From NCBI RefSeq assembly GCF_011046895.1, contig NZ_CP049249.1, positions 558,001 to 622,000 on the forward strand: DNA of 64,000 nucleotides, in the 5' to 3' direction. A program made the position numbers and the translations under genes. This DNA is from Rhizobium rhizoryzae. GTDB taxonomy: Bacteria > Pseudomonadota > Alphaproteobacteria > Rhizobiales > Rhizobiaceae. Every line of letters starts with the position of its first letter. The first letter of the stretch is position 1. Positions 12,346-21,031 of the stretch are shown here, piece by piece. Below the pieces are notes generated by a model. It did no database searches and was not told the origin of the DNA. It saw only the letters and a list, made by a program, of their open reading frames with translations.

Positions 12346-14082
12346 ATGACCACAAGAAAAGATTTATCCGAACTGCGCAGCCAACGCTGGTTCGCTTCCG
12401 ATGATATGCGTGGTTTTGCGCACCGTCAGCGGACCCAGCAGATGGGCATGCGTCGCGAAGAGTTCATGGGCCGACCCGTTATCGGCATCATCAACACGTG
12501 GAGCGAAATGAGCCCATGCCATTCGCACCTGCGTGACCGCGCCGAAGCGGTTAAGCGCGGCGTCTGGCAGGCTGGCGGCTACCCGGTTGAAATGCCGGCA
12601 CTTTCGGTGGGCGAGGTTATGGTGAAGCCCACGACCATGCTCTACCGCAATTTCCTTGCCATGGAATGCGAGGAACTGCTGCGCTCGCATCCCATCGATG
12701 GGGCTGTGCTACTCGGCGGCTGCGACAAATCCACGCCGGGTTTGCTGATGGGCGCATTCTCGATGGATATTCCGGTGATCTATTGTCCGGCTGGCCCCAT
12801 GTCCAACGGCCAATGGCGCGGCATCAAGACGGGTGCAGGTACGCACACCAAGAAATACTGGGATGAACTTCGCGCAGGAAATATCACCAAGGATGACTGG
12901 GTGGATCTGGAAAGCCGGATGACCCGCTCCGCGGGCACCTGCAACACAATCGGCACGGCCTCCACCATGACATCGATTGCCGATGCCATGGGCATGACGC
13001 TTTCGGGCGCCTCCTCCATTCCCGCAACCGATAGCGGCCATCCGCGTATGGCGTCGCTTTGCGGCACGCGCATCGTGGAAATGGTCTGGGAAGATCTGAA
13101 ACCGTCCGACATTCTCAACAAGGCAAGTTTCGAAAACGGTCTGGTGGCCTATATGGCGCTGGGTGGTTCGACCAATGCTGCCGTTCATCTGGTAGCCATG
13201 GCGCGGCGCGCAGGCATAGACCTGACGTTGGATGACATGTCTGCCATGGCGGCAAAGGTTCCAGTTGCGGCAAACGTCTTCCCGTCAGGTGAATATCTGA
13301 TGGAAGACTTTTACTTCGCAGGCGGCCTGAATGCGCTGCTTAGAAAATTCTCTCATCACCTCGATCTTTCGCGTCCGACCGTCAACGGCAAGACGATTGG
13401 CGAAAATATCGCGAATGCAGATTGCTGGAACGACGACGTGATCCGCGACGAAAGCAATCCGGTCGTACCGCTCTCCAAGGGTAAGACACTGGAAGTGCTG
13501 CGTGGAAACCTCGCGCCCAACGGCGCGGTGATGAAATCGTCTGCCGCCAACCCGAAGTTCCTCAAGCATGTTGGCCCAGCTATCGTATTTGATGATCCGG
13601 CAACCATGAACAAGACGCTGGACCGGGATGATGTCGAGGTAACTGAAGATACCGTCATCATTCTGCGCAACGCAGGGCCTGTCGGCGCGCCCGGCATGCC
13701 GGAATGGGGCAATCTTCCAATCCCGAAAAAGCTTCTGAAACAGGGCGTGCGCGACATGGTTCGCATCTGCGACGGGCGCATGAGCGGCACGCATTATGGC
13801 ACCTGCATTCTGCATGTTTCGCCGGAAGCGGCTGTTGGCGGACCTCTTGCGCTCGTCAAGACCAGCGACCTCATCGAACTGGATGTGGTGGCCGGTACGA
13901 TCAACATGAAGGTGAGCGACGAAGAACTGGCGGCGCGTCGGGCCGAGTGGAAACCCACGGCCCGCATCTATGAGCGTTCGTTCGCCGCTCTTTACCAGCA
14001 ACACGTCAGCCAGGCCGATCAGGGCTGCGATTTCGATTTTCTCAGCGGCCCGGCCAAGGTGCCGGATCCGGTCATTTTCTAA
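12346..14082 (+). CDS. IlvD/Edd dehydratase, probable 6-deoxy-6-sulfogluconate dehydratase
   Basis: Removes water from a sugar acid to give a 2-keto-3-deoxy acid; here most likely 6-deoxy-6-sulfogluconate to 2-keto-3,6-dideoxy-6-sulfogluconate in the sulfo-Entner-Doudoroff pathway. The 578-residue product has the iron-sulfur ligands expected of the family at Cys58, Cys126 (GGCDKSTPG) and Cys199 (SAGTCNTIGTAST). Its length and C-terminal QADQGCDFDFLSG resemble rhizobial L-arabinonate dehydratase, so by sequence alone a pentonate or hexonate dehydratase is equally possible. The adjacent sulfoquinovosidase, lactonase and dehydrogenase decide the proposed substrate. It is not the branched-chain amino acid enzyme IlvD. 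Confidence 0.82.
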   Translation: MTTRKDLSELRSQRWFASDDMRGFAHRQRTQQMGMRREEFMGRPVIGIINTWSEMSPCHSHLRDRAEAVKRGVWQAGGYPVEMPALSVGEVMVKPTTMLYRNFLAMECEELLRSHPIDGAVLLGGCDKSTPGLLMGAFSMDIPVIYCPAGPMSNGQWRGIKTGAGTHTKKYWDELRAGNITKDDWVDLESRMTRSAGTCNTIGTASTMTSIADAMGMTLSGASSIPATDSGHPRMASLCGTRIVEMVWEDLKPSDILNKASFENGLVAYMALGGSTNAAVHLVAMARRAGIDLTLDDMSAMAAKVPVAANVFPSGEYLMEDFYFAGGLNALLRKFSHHLDLSRPTVNGKTIGENIANADCWNDDVIRDESNPVVPLSKGKTLEVLRGNLAPNGAVMKSSAANPKFLKHVGPAIVFDDPATMNKTLDRDDVEVTEDTVIILRNAGPVGAPGMPEWGNLPIPKKLLKQGVRDMVRICDGRMSGTHYGTCILHVSPEAAVGGPLALVKTSDLIELDVVAGTINMKVSDEELAARRAEWKPTARIYERSFAALYQQHVSQADQGCDFDFLSGPAKVPDPVIF

Positions 14083-14094
14083 AGGACGAGCCTC

Positions 14095-14901
14095 ATGAGC
14101 ACGCTGAACCCATTCAAATCCTGGCTGTCCGACAAACATCGTGCAACGCCGCTCGGCACCTGGCTGATGGCAGCAGCCCCGGCGAGTGCTGAAGCGCTTG
14201 GCTATGCGGGATTTGATTTTCTCGTGGTGGACATGGAACATGTGCCGATCGAGGTGTCCGATCTCGCCCACATTCTGCGCGCTATAGGTTGCACGCCAGC
14301 CGACGCCGTTGTCCGTCTGGCCTGGAACGATCAGGTTCTCGTCAAGCGCTGTATGGACGCCGGTGCCCGCACCGTGATGCTGCCCTTCGTGCAGACGGCG
14401 GAAGAGGCGAAGGCCGCCGCGTCCTACACGCGCTACCCGCCGCACGGCATTCGTGGCGTTGCTGCCGTTCATCGCGGCTCGAAGTTCGGCACGATCCCGA
14501 ACTACCTCAAAAACGCCAATGACGATGTCTGCACCATCGTTCAGTTGGAGACGCCGGAAGCCATTGAACGACTGCCGGAAATTGCTGCTGTCGAGGGCAT
14601 CGATGCGTTGTTCGTCGGTCCGGGCGATCTTTCCGCTGCCATGGGCCACATCGGCAACATCGCGCATCCGGAAGTTCAGGCGCTGATCGAAAAGGCCGCC
14701 AAGGATGCGCATGCCGCTGGTAAGCCCGTCGGTATTGTCGGCCCGAACCCGGATATGGTGAAGCGCTTCATCGGCTATGGCTATGATTACGCGGCCATTG
14801 CATCCGATATCGCCATGATGACAGGCCGCGCCAATGACTGGCTGGGACAGATGAAGGGCGAAGACAAGCCTCTCGCACCTGCCCCAACGGCGGCCTATTG
14901 A
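14095..14901 (+). CDS. HpcH/HpaI aldolase, probable KDSG aldolase
   Basis: Class II (metal-dependent) pyruvate aldolase of the 2-dehydro-3-deoxyglucarate aldolase family, 268 residues. It would cleave 2-keto-3,6-dideoxy-6-sulfogluconate to pyruvate and 3-sulfolactaldehyde. Family landmarks are FLVVDMEHVP near residue 45, the pyruvate/metal segment IVQLETPEAIE (metal-binding Glu) and VGPGDLSAAMG (metal-binding Asp), with YPPHGIRG between. The start ATG at 14095 follows AAAGGACGAG, 12 bases after the dehydratase stop. Without context it could act on other 2-keto-3-deoxy acids; a paralogue lies at 21032. Confidence 0.83.
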   Translation: MSTLNPFKSWLSDKHRATPLGTWLMAAAPASAEALGYAGFDFLVVDMEHVPIEVSDLAHILRAIGCTPADAVVRLAWNDQVLVKRCMDAGARTVMLPFVQTAEEAKAAASYTRYPPHGIRGVAAVHRGSKFGTIPNYLKNANDDVCTIVQLETPEAIERLPEIAAVEGIDALFVGPGDLSAAMGHIGNIAHPEVQALIEKAAKDAHAAGKPVGIVGPNPDMVKRFIGYGYDYAAIASDIAMMTGRANDWLGQMKGEDKPLAPAPTAAY

Positions 14902-14911
14902 GGTGGACCCC

Positions 14912-15796
14912 GTGACAGCCGGTTTCGACCTCGTTCTGGATGCGAAGACGTCCCTCGGTGAATGCCCGCTGTGGTCAGTCGCCGAGCAGGTGCTCTATTT
15001 CGTGGATATCAAGAAGAGCCGCATTCACTGGTTCGACCCTGCGGATAGCTCGCTTGGCACCATCGAATTGCCGGAAGAGGTTGGCTGCATCGGACTGGCT
15101 GAGGGCCGCGGCTTTGTCGCAGGCTTGCGCTCCGGCATCTGGCTGATTTCGCATGACGGTCAGCTCATCCGCAAACTGGCGGATAATCCGGAAGACCAGA
15201 CGATCAGCCGCTTCAACGACGGCATGGTAGATCCAGCAGGTCGCTTCATTGCCGGTACCGTGGACGAAACGCGCGAACGTGGCATTGCCAGCCTCTATCG
15301 ATACGATCAGCGTGGCCTGGAGAAACTGGCAGCCAACCTGTTTACCTCGAACGGCGTCGCATTTTCGCCGGATGGAACGCGGCTTTATCATTCCGATACG
15401 CTACGCTACTCGCTTTACACCTACGATTATGACGTGGCGACAGGCGCTGCGACCAACCGCCAGATGTTTGCCACGTTCGGCTCAGATACCGACAAGGGAC
15501 GACCAGACGGTGGCGCGGTTGATGCGGAAGGGTGCTATTGGACCGCGCTGTTCGAAGGTGGGCGCGTTCAGCGATACTCTCCAAACGGAGAACTGCTCGC
15601 CGAATATCCTGTCCCGGCGAAGTGCCCGACCATGGTCACATTTGGTGGCGCCGATCTTCGTACGCTCTATTGCACCAGCGCCAGCATTGGCCGCCCCGCT
15701 GAGGAACTGGCCGAATTTCCGCTTTCCGGCGCATTGTTTGCCATGCGCACCGATGTTCCAGGGCTCGCAAAGCCCCTCTTCAATCCCGACGTTTGA
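14912..15796 (+). CDS. SMP-30/gluconolactonase, probable sulfogluconolactonase
   Basis: Beta-propeller lactonase of the SMP-30/regucalcin family, 294 residues, expected to open 6-deoxy-6-sulfogluconolactone to the acid. The divalent-metal ligands fit LGECPLWS (Glu), LFTSNGVAFSPD (Asn) and RPDGGAVDAEG (Asp), and SRFNDGMVDPAGRF is the family substrate-loop segment. GTG 14912 is preferred over GTG 14903 because AGGTGG at 14901-14906 is correctly spaced for the former. The gene overlaps nothing and follows the aldolase by ten bases. Specificity is inferred from the operon. Confidence 0.83.
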   Translation: MTAGFDLVLDAKTSLGECPLWSVAEQVLYFVDIKKSRIHWFDPADSSLGTIELPEEVGCIGLAEGRGFVAGLRSGIWLISHDGQLIRKLADNPEDQTISRFNDGMVDPAGRFIAGTVDETRERGIASLYRYDQRGLEKLAANLFTSNGVAFSPDGTRLYHSDTLRYSLYTYDYDVATGAATNRQMFATFGSDTDKGRPDGGAVDAEGCYWTALFEGGRVQRYSPNGELLAEYPVPAKCPTMVTFGGADLRTLYCTSASIGRPAEELAEFPLSGALFAMRTDVPGLAKPLFNPDV

Positions 15797-15808
15797 GAAT
15801 GCACTGAC

Positions 15809-16573
15809 ATGTCCGCATCCTACGATACCGTTCTCTATCGCTCCCTTGTAAATCGCCATGTGCTGATCACTGGCGGAGCTTCCGGCATTGGCGAGGAGAT
15901 GGTGAAAGCCTACCGCGCGCAGGGCGCGCGGGTTTCGTTTATTGATATCGATGAAGCGGCGGGCAAGGCGACTGCCGAGGCGACGGGTTCCAGCTTTTAC
16001 GCTTGTGATCTCACCGACATTGCGTTTCTACGGGAAACGGTGGCGCGGATCGAGAGCGACCATGGACCCGTCAACGTTCTCCTGAACAATGCAGGCAAGG
16101 ACGACCGCCACGCGATGGATGAAGTTGAGCCTGAATACTGGCGTCGCGCCCTTTCACTCAACCTTGATCACCAATTCTTCATGACGCAGGCCGTGACGAA
16201 GGGCATGACTGAGAACGGCGGTGGCTCCGTCATCATGTTCGGGTCTATATCCTGGATGCGCGGGCGTCCGGGCATGATCGGCTATACCACGTCGAAAGCG
16301 GCCATCAATGGCATGACCAAGACGCTGGCGCGCGAACTCGGCCCATCCGGCATCCGCGTCAATTGCCTTGTGCCCGGCGCAATCGTAACAGAACGCCAGT
16401 TGAAGCTCTGGACCAGTCCAGAGCAGAACCAGCAGTTCATCGATCTCCAGGCATTGAAATTCCGTCTCGACGCCAGCCATGTGGCTCGCCTCGCACTATT
16501 TCTCGGCTCGGATGAAAGCAATGGCTGCACCGGCGCAAACTTCGTCATCGACGCTGGCCTGACCCAGAACTAA
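15809..16573 (+). CDS. SDR oxidoreductase, probable sulfoquinovose 1-dehydrogenase
   Basis: NAD(P)-dependent short-chain dehydrogenase of 254 residues, the likely first enzyme acting on free sulfoquinovose (to sulfogluconolactone). The cofactor motif is LITGGASGIGEE near residue 19, NNAG follows near residue 90, and the catalytic Ser-Tyr-Lys set lies in FGSISWMRGRPG and YTTSKAAING. The C-terminal TGANFVIDAGLTQN is classical SDR. ATG 15809 lies 12 bases after the lactonase stop. Similar SDRs oxidise many sugars; the link to sulfoquinovose is contextual, through the GH31 gene 12 bases downstream. Confidence 0.83.
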   Translation: MSASYDTVLYRSLVNRHVLITGGASGIGEEMVKAYRAQGARVSFIDIDEAAGKATAEATGSSFYACDLTDIAFLRETVARIESDHGPVNVLLNNAGKDDRHAMDEVEPEYWRRALSLNLDHQFFMTQAVTKGMTENGGGSVIMFGSISWMRGRPGMIGYTTSKAAINGMTKTLARELGPSGIRVNCLVPGAIVTERQLKLWTSPEQNQQFIDLQALKFRLDASHVARLALFLGSDESNGCTGANFVIDAGLTQN

Positions 16574-16585
16574 GGATACTTGACC

Positions 16586-18577
16586 ATGCAGATCAATCTC
16601 ATCCCCGGCGGCTTCAGCATCAGCCTGAATGGTCTCGAAATCCTGCGGCACACGGCGGCTTCCCCTGCCCTCTTTGTCGGCCACGGCGAAGAGCGGATGG
16701 ATATGTATCGCGGCAATTTCGAAATTGACGACTACGTGGTTGAGCGTACACCGCTTGCCCATGCCGTCGTCACCGGAGAGCGGATCGAGTTTTCCGCTGC
16801 CGAGGGTCTTCCCGCCCGCTTCGTGATGACGGTTTCTGGCGATCATCTCGCAACCGAAGCCTTGGATCCCACCATCAATCGCGTATGGCTGCGCGTTGCT
16901 GCCGAAAAGGACGAACATGTCTGGGGTGGTGGCGAGCAGATGTCGTATTTCGACATGCGCGGCCGCAAGTTCCCGCTCTGGACCTCCGAACCCGGCGTAG
17001 GTCGCGACAAATCGACCGAAATTACCTTCAAGGCGGATGTAACCGGCAAGTCCGGCGGTGACTACTACAACACCAATTATCCGCAACCGACCTATATCTC
17101 TTCGCGCAAATACGCGCTGCATGTGGAAACGACCGCCTATTCTGTCTTTGATTTCCGTCGTGACGGCTTCCACGAGATTGAGATCTGGGCCGTGCCCGAG
17201 CGTCTCGAATTCTTCTCGGGTTCGAGCTTCATCGATCTGGTCGGCCAGCTCTCCAACCGTTTTGGTCGCCAGCCCACACTGCCGGATTGGGTCTATGGCG
17301 GTGCTATCCTCGGGCTGAAGGATGGCGAGAACTCCTTTGCTCGCATGGAGAAAATGCGCGAAGCGGGCGTGAAGGTCTCCGGTCTCTGGTGCGAGGATTG
17401 GGTTGGTCTTCGTCATACCTCCTTTGGCGCTCGTCTCTTCTGGGATTGGCAGGCTAACGAGGCGCGTTACCCCAGCCTGCGCCAGAAGATTGCCGAACTC
17501 AACGATAGCGGCGTTCGCTTCCTTGGCTACGTGAACCCCTATCTTTGCGTTGATGGCCCGCTGTTTCCGGTCGCTGATGCCAAGGGCTACTTTGCCAAGG
17601 ATGACCAAGGCAAGACGGCGCTCGTGGATTTCGGCGAGTTCGATTGTGGCGTGGTAGACTTCACCAATCCTGACGCTGCCGACTGGTTTGCCGAAGAGGT
17701 GATCGGCAAGAACATGCTAGATTTCGGCCTCTCTGGCTGGATGGCCGACTTCGGCGAATACCTGCCAATCGATGTGAAGCTTTCAAACAGTGTCGATGCC
17801 AAGCTTATGCACAATGCCTGGCCGACGCTGTGGGCGGAAGTGAACGCGAAAGCAGTGGCAAGCCGTGGCAAGACGGGCGAGGCACTGTTCTTCATGCGCG
17901 CAGGGTTTACCGGCGTTCAGGCCCACTGCCCGCTTTTGTGGGGTGGCGATCAGTCTGTTGATTTCACCCGCCATGACGGCTTGGTCACGGTCATCTGCGG
18001 CGCGCTTTCGTCCGGGCTGCTAGGAAACGCCTATCATCATTCGGATATCGGCGGTTACACCAGCCTTTTTGGCAATGTTCGTACGCCGGAATTGATCATG
18101 CGCTGGGCGGAGATGGCTGCCTTTACGCCTGTCATGCGCAGCCATGAGGGCAACCGCCCGAAGGATAACCTGCAGATCGATCAGGATGCCGAAGTCCTTG
18201 CGCATTTCGCCCGGATGACATCGATCTACGTGCATCTTGCGCCCTACCTCAGGGAACTTTCCGATGAGGCGGCCAGCACGGGCCTTCCGGTCCAGCGTCC
18301 ATTATTCCTGCATCACGAGAATGACCGCAACACCTACGCCATTCAGGATGCGTATCTGTACGGGCGTGATCTGCTGGTTGCCCCGGTCTGGCAGGCAGGT
18401 CAGGCAGAGCGTGAAGTCTATCTCCCACAAGGCGAAACCTGGGTTCACGTTTGGAGTGGTGCGGCTCACACCGGTGGCGAGACAGTCACCGTGCCTGCTC
18501 CGCTCGGTCAGCCGCCCGTCTTCTACCGGCAAGGTGCTGCGCGCGAAACGCTGTTCCAATCGATCAAGGCAGCCTGA
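16586..18577 (+). CDS. yihQ: GH31 sulfoquinovosidase (YihQ type)
   Basis: Retaining alpha-glycosidase that releases sulfoquinovose from sulfoquinovosides such as sulfoquinovosyl glycerol, the deacylated plant sulfolipid. The 663-residue product aligns by eye through its catalytic domain with E. coli YihQ. Residues equivalent to the YihQ sulfonate-binding Arg301 and Trp304 are Arg283 and Trp286 (FGARLFWDW), and Tyr491 (HSDIGGYTS) matches Tyr508. The nucleophile is Asp388 (GWMADFGEYLP) and the acid/base Asp455 (LLWGGDQSVDF). These sulfonate residues separate sulfoquinovosidases from ordinary alpha-glucosidases. ATG 16586 is used rather than TTG 16580, with AAGGA upstream. No signal peptide is seen, so it acts in the cytoplasm after import. 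Confidence 0.93.
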   Translation: MQINLIPGGFSISLNGLEILRHTAASPALFVGHGEERMDMYRGNFEIDDYVVERTPLAHAVVTGERIEFSAAEGLPARFVMTVSGDHLATEALDPTINRVWLRVAAEKDEHVWGGGEQMSYFDMRGRKFPLWTSEPGVGRDKSTEITFKADVTGKSGGDYYNTNYPQPTYISSRKYALHVETTAYSVFDFRRDGFHEIEIWAVPERLEFFSGSSFIDLVGQLSNRFGRQPTLPDWVYGGAILGLKDGENSFARMEKMREAGVKVSGLWCEDWVGLRHTSFGARLFWDWQANEARYPSLRQKIAELNDSGVRFLGYVNPYLCVDGPLFPVADAKGYFAKDDQGKTALVDFGEFDCGVVDFTNPDAADWFAEEVIGKNMLDFGLSGWMADFGEYLPIDVKLSNSVDAKLMHNAWPTLWAEVNAKAVASRGKTGEALFFMRAGFTGVQAHCPLLWGGDQSVDFTRHDGLVTVICGALSSGLLGNAYHHSDIGGYTSLFGNVRTPELIMRWAEMAAFTPVMRSHEGNRPKDNLQIDQDAEVLAHFARMTSIYVHLAPYLRELSDEAASTGLPVQRPLFLHHENDRNTYAIQDAYLYGRDLLVAPVWQAGQAEREVYLPQGETWVHVWSGAAHTGGETVTVPAPLGQPPVFYRQGAARETLFQSIKAA

Positions 18578-18579
18578 CT

Positions 18580-19338
18580 ATGGACCCGCTCAGTCTGGCG
18601 GGTCTGCTCGCCATTGCCTTTGTTGCAGCCTACACACAAACGCTGACAGGCTTTGCGCTCGGGCTGATCATGATGGGCGGGGTGGGTCTTACCGGCATCA
18701 TACCCTTAACGGATGCGGCGGTACTGGTCAGCATTCTGGTGGTGGTGAACGCGCTTCAGGTGCTTCTGAAAGGCTGGCGCGATATCGCCTTCCGCCAGTT
18801 CTTTCCTGCGCTCGCAACAAGCGTCCTGTTTCTGGGAGCGGGCTATTGGCTTCTGACACTGATGGCTTCCAACTCCCTGGAAGGGCTCAAGATTCTTTTA
18901 GGCACGGTCATCATCGTCTCAAGTATTCAGCTGTCGCTGAAGCCGGAACCGCTCATAAAAATGTCGTCGCCGCTGTCATTCGCAGGTTTCGGCGCCATCG
19001 CCGGGGTCATGGGCGGCATGTTTTCAACCTCAGGGCCGCCGCTGATCTATCACTTCTACCGTCAACCGCTGAAGCCCGGGACAATACGAGAGACGCTGGT
19101 CGCCATCTTTGCAACCAATGCCCTGCTGAGACTTGGCATCGTCACCGCGAGTGGCCAGATGCCGCGCGCCTCGTTCTGGTGGAGCCTCTGCGCTATCCCG
19201 GTCGTCATGCTGGCCACGTGGCTGGCGCGAAAACATCCGCCACCATTATCGCCTGTGGCGATGCGAAAGCTCGCCTTCCTTCTCCTGTTCCTCTCAGGCG
19301 TTTCGCTGGCACTGCCGCCAGTCATCCATATGCTGTGA
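18580..19338 (+). CDS. TSUP/TauE family exporter, probable sulfolactate exporter
   Basis: Integral membrane protein of 252 residues with about eight hydrophobic segments, of the TauE/SafE (TSUP, formerly DUF81) family. Landmarks are the two inverted halves beginning LAIAFVAAYTQTLTGFALG and FGAIAGVMGGMFSTSGPPL. In sulfoglycolytic operons such proteins are proposed to export the C3 sulfonate end product (sulfolactate). It begins two bases after the sulfoquinovosidase stop, so it is part of the same operon. A 114-bp gap separates it from glpK. The transported molecule is inferred. Confidence 0.82.
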   Translation: MDPLSLAGLLAIAFVAAYTQTLTGFALGLIMMGGVGLTGIIPLTDAAVLVSILVVVNALQVLLKGWRDIAFRQFFPALATSVLFLGAGYWLLTLMASNSLEGLKILLGTVIIVSSIQLSLKPEPLIKMSSPLSFAGFGAIAGVMGGMFSTSGPPLIYHFYRQPLKPGTIRETLVAIFATNALLRLGIVTASGQMPRASFWWSLCAIPVVMLATWLARKHPPPLSPVAMRKLAFLLLFLSGVSLALPPVIHML

Positions 19339-19452
19339 CTGCTGCTGTTTTGGGCACCAATGCGCAGCAAAAAGAGGCTTCTGCATTGCTTCCAATATGC
19401 TACCAAACCTCCAAGCCAATTGTTTTGACACGATGAACATGGAAATCGACGC

Positions 19453-20946
19453 ATGACTGATTTCATTCTCGCAATCGATCAGGGAACTACCTCAACGCGA
19501 TCGATCCTGTTTGATCGATCGTACAAGGCGGCTGGCGTCGGACAGATGGAGTTTACGCAGCATTTTCCCCAGTCGGGCTGGGTGGAGCACGAGGCTGAGG
19601 ATCTCTGGACTACGACGCTGGAAACTGCGCGCACTGCCATTTCCAAGGCTGGCATTTCGTCCGAACAGATTGCGGCGATTGGCATTACCAATCAGCGTGA
19701 GACGGCTCTCGTCTGGGACAAGCGCACGGGCAAAGCGATCCATAAAGCCATCGTTTGGCAGGATCGACGGACTGCGGGCCATTGCGCGAGGCTAAGGGAC
19801 GAAGGTCACGCCGATCTGGTGGCGGAACGCACCGGGTTGCTGATCGATCCCTATTTCTCCGCCACCAAAATCGCCTGGTTGCTCGACAATGTCTCCGGCG
19901 CACGTGAAGCAGCGGAAGCCGGACATCTGGCCTTTGGAACAGTCGATAGCTGGCTTGTCTACAAACTGACGGGCGGCAGACGGCATGTGATTGATGTGAC
20001 GAATGCATCCCGGACAATGCTGTGCAACATCGGCAACGCGACATGGGACGACGATCTGCTGAAGCTGTTCAACATTCCGAGCTCGATGTTGCCGGAAATT
20101 CTCTCGAACATTGACGAGTTCGGCACAACGGACCCTGCCCTGTTCGGGTCGCCGATCGCCATTCGCGGTGTGGCGGGTGATCAACAGGCCGCAGTGATCG
20201 GTCAGGCCTGCTTCAGGCCGGGCATGATGAAATCCACCTATGGCACTGGTTGCTTTGCACTGTTGAACACGGGCACTGATCGCGTCGCATCGAAGAACCG
20301 ACTGCTGACGACGATTGCCTACCGTCTTGATGGCGACATTCACTATGCGCTGGAAGGCTCGATCTTCATCGCTGGCGCTGCCGTACAATGGTTGCGCGAC
20401 GGGTTGAAGATGATCGGCGAAGCATCCGAAACGGCTGAACTGGCAGCAAAGGCCGATCCCGGCCAGCGGGTCTATCTCGTCCCGGCCTTCACCGGAATGG
20501 GGGCGCCGTGGTGGGATGCGGAGGCGCGCGGTGCCATGTTTGGTATGACACGCAATACCGGGCCTGCGGAATTTGCCCGTGCCGCGCTCGAATCCGTTTG
20601 TTTCCAGACCCGCGACCTTCTGGGTGCCATGCGCAAGGATTGGCCGGGTCAGGCAGATACTCTTCTTCGCGTCGATGGTGGCATGTCTGCGAACGACTGG
20701 ACGATGCAGCGCCTAGCCGACATTCTGGGTGTTGCTGTGGATCGCTCAACCTCGACCGAAGTAACGGCATTGGGTGCTGCCTGGCTTGCGGGCCATGGTG
20801 CAGGCATCTGGCCCGATCAACAGGGCTTTGCCGCCGAATGGCACCGTGACCGCCAATTCACTCCTGCAATGGATGCGTCGAACCGTGACGAATTGCTTGC
20901 AGGCTGGGATTCGGCCGTGCGCTGCACTCTAGGGTTCGGGAAATAG
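19453..20946 (+). CDS. glpK: glycerol kinase
   Basis: Phosphorylates glycerol with ATP to sn-glycerol 3-phosphate. The 497-residue FGGY-family protein shows the ATP phosphate-binding loop [12 protein letters not shown] at the N-terminus, [13 protein letters not shown], the substrate segment [24 protein letters not shown] and DGGMSANDW. It follows the sulfoquinovose operon in the same direction after 114 bp. Glycerol is the leaving group when sulfoquinovosyl glycerol is cleaved by the enzyme at 16586, which gives this placement a plausible purpose. No other glycerol gene (glpD, glpF) is near, so a general glycerol operon is less likely. Confidence 0.93.
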   Translation: MTDFILAIDQGTTSTRSILFDRSYKAAGVGQMEFTQHFPQSGWVEHEAEDLWTTTLETARTAISKAGISSEQIAAIGITNQRETALVWDKRTGKAIHKAIVWQDRRTAGHCARLRDEGHADLVAERTGLLIDPYFSATKIAWLLDNVSGAREAAEAGHLAFGTVDSWLVYKLTGGRRHVIDVTNASRTMLCNIGNATWDDDLLKLFNIPSSMLPEILSNIDEFGTTDPALFGSPIAIRGVAGDQQAAVIGQACFRPGMMKSTYGTGCFALLNTGTDRVASKNRLLTTIAYRLDGDIHYALEGSIFIAGAAVQWLRDGLKMIGEASETAELAAKADPGQRVYLVPAFTGMGAPWWDAEARGAMFGMTRNTGPAEFARAALESVCFQTRDLLGAMRKDWPGQADTLLRVDGGMSANDWTMQRLADILGVAVDRSTSTEVTALGAAWLAGHGAGIWPDQQGFAAEWHRDRQFTPAMDASNRDELLAGWDSAVRCTLGFGK

Positions 20947-20971
20947 CAGTAGCGACTCCCTCCTCTGATAT

Positions 20972-21018
20972 ATAAGCTGCACGCAAGTTACGAAATTCGT
21001 GATTGCATCGCAGCTTAT
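20972..21018 (+). promoter_or_regulatory. nested inverted repeats before second aldolase gene
   Basis: ATAAGCTGC (20972-20980) and GCAGCTTAT (21010-21018) are a perfect 9-bp inverted repeat flanking ACGAA-A-TTCGT (20990-21000), itself an 11-bp palindrome. The right arm ends two bases before the AGGAGGGG ribosome site of the gene at 21032. GCAGCTTAT also occurs at 7882-7890 in front of the sulfoquinovose operon. This could be an operator or a leader RNA hairpin that affects ribosome access. Confidence 0.5.
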
Positions 21019-21031
21019 CGAGGAGGGGCTC

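Noticed and set aside
12346..14082. Dihydroxy-acid dehydratase (IlvD) of branched-chain amino acid synthesis
   Set aside because: C-terminus and length match sugar-acid dehydratases and the neighbours are sugar catabolic genes.
16586..18577. Ordinary alpha-glucosidase or alpha-xylosidase
   Set aside because: The sulfonate-binding Arg, Trp and Tyr of sulfoquinovosidases are all present, and the operon supplies the rest of the sulfo-ED enzymes.
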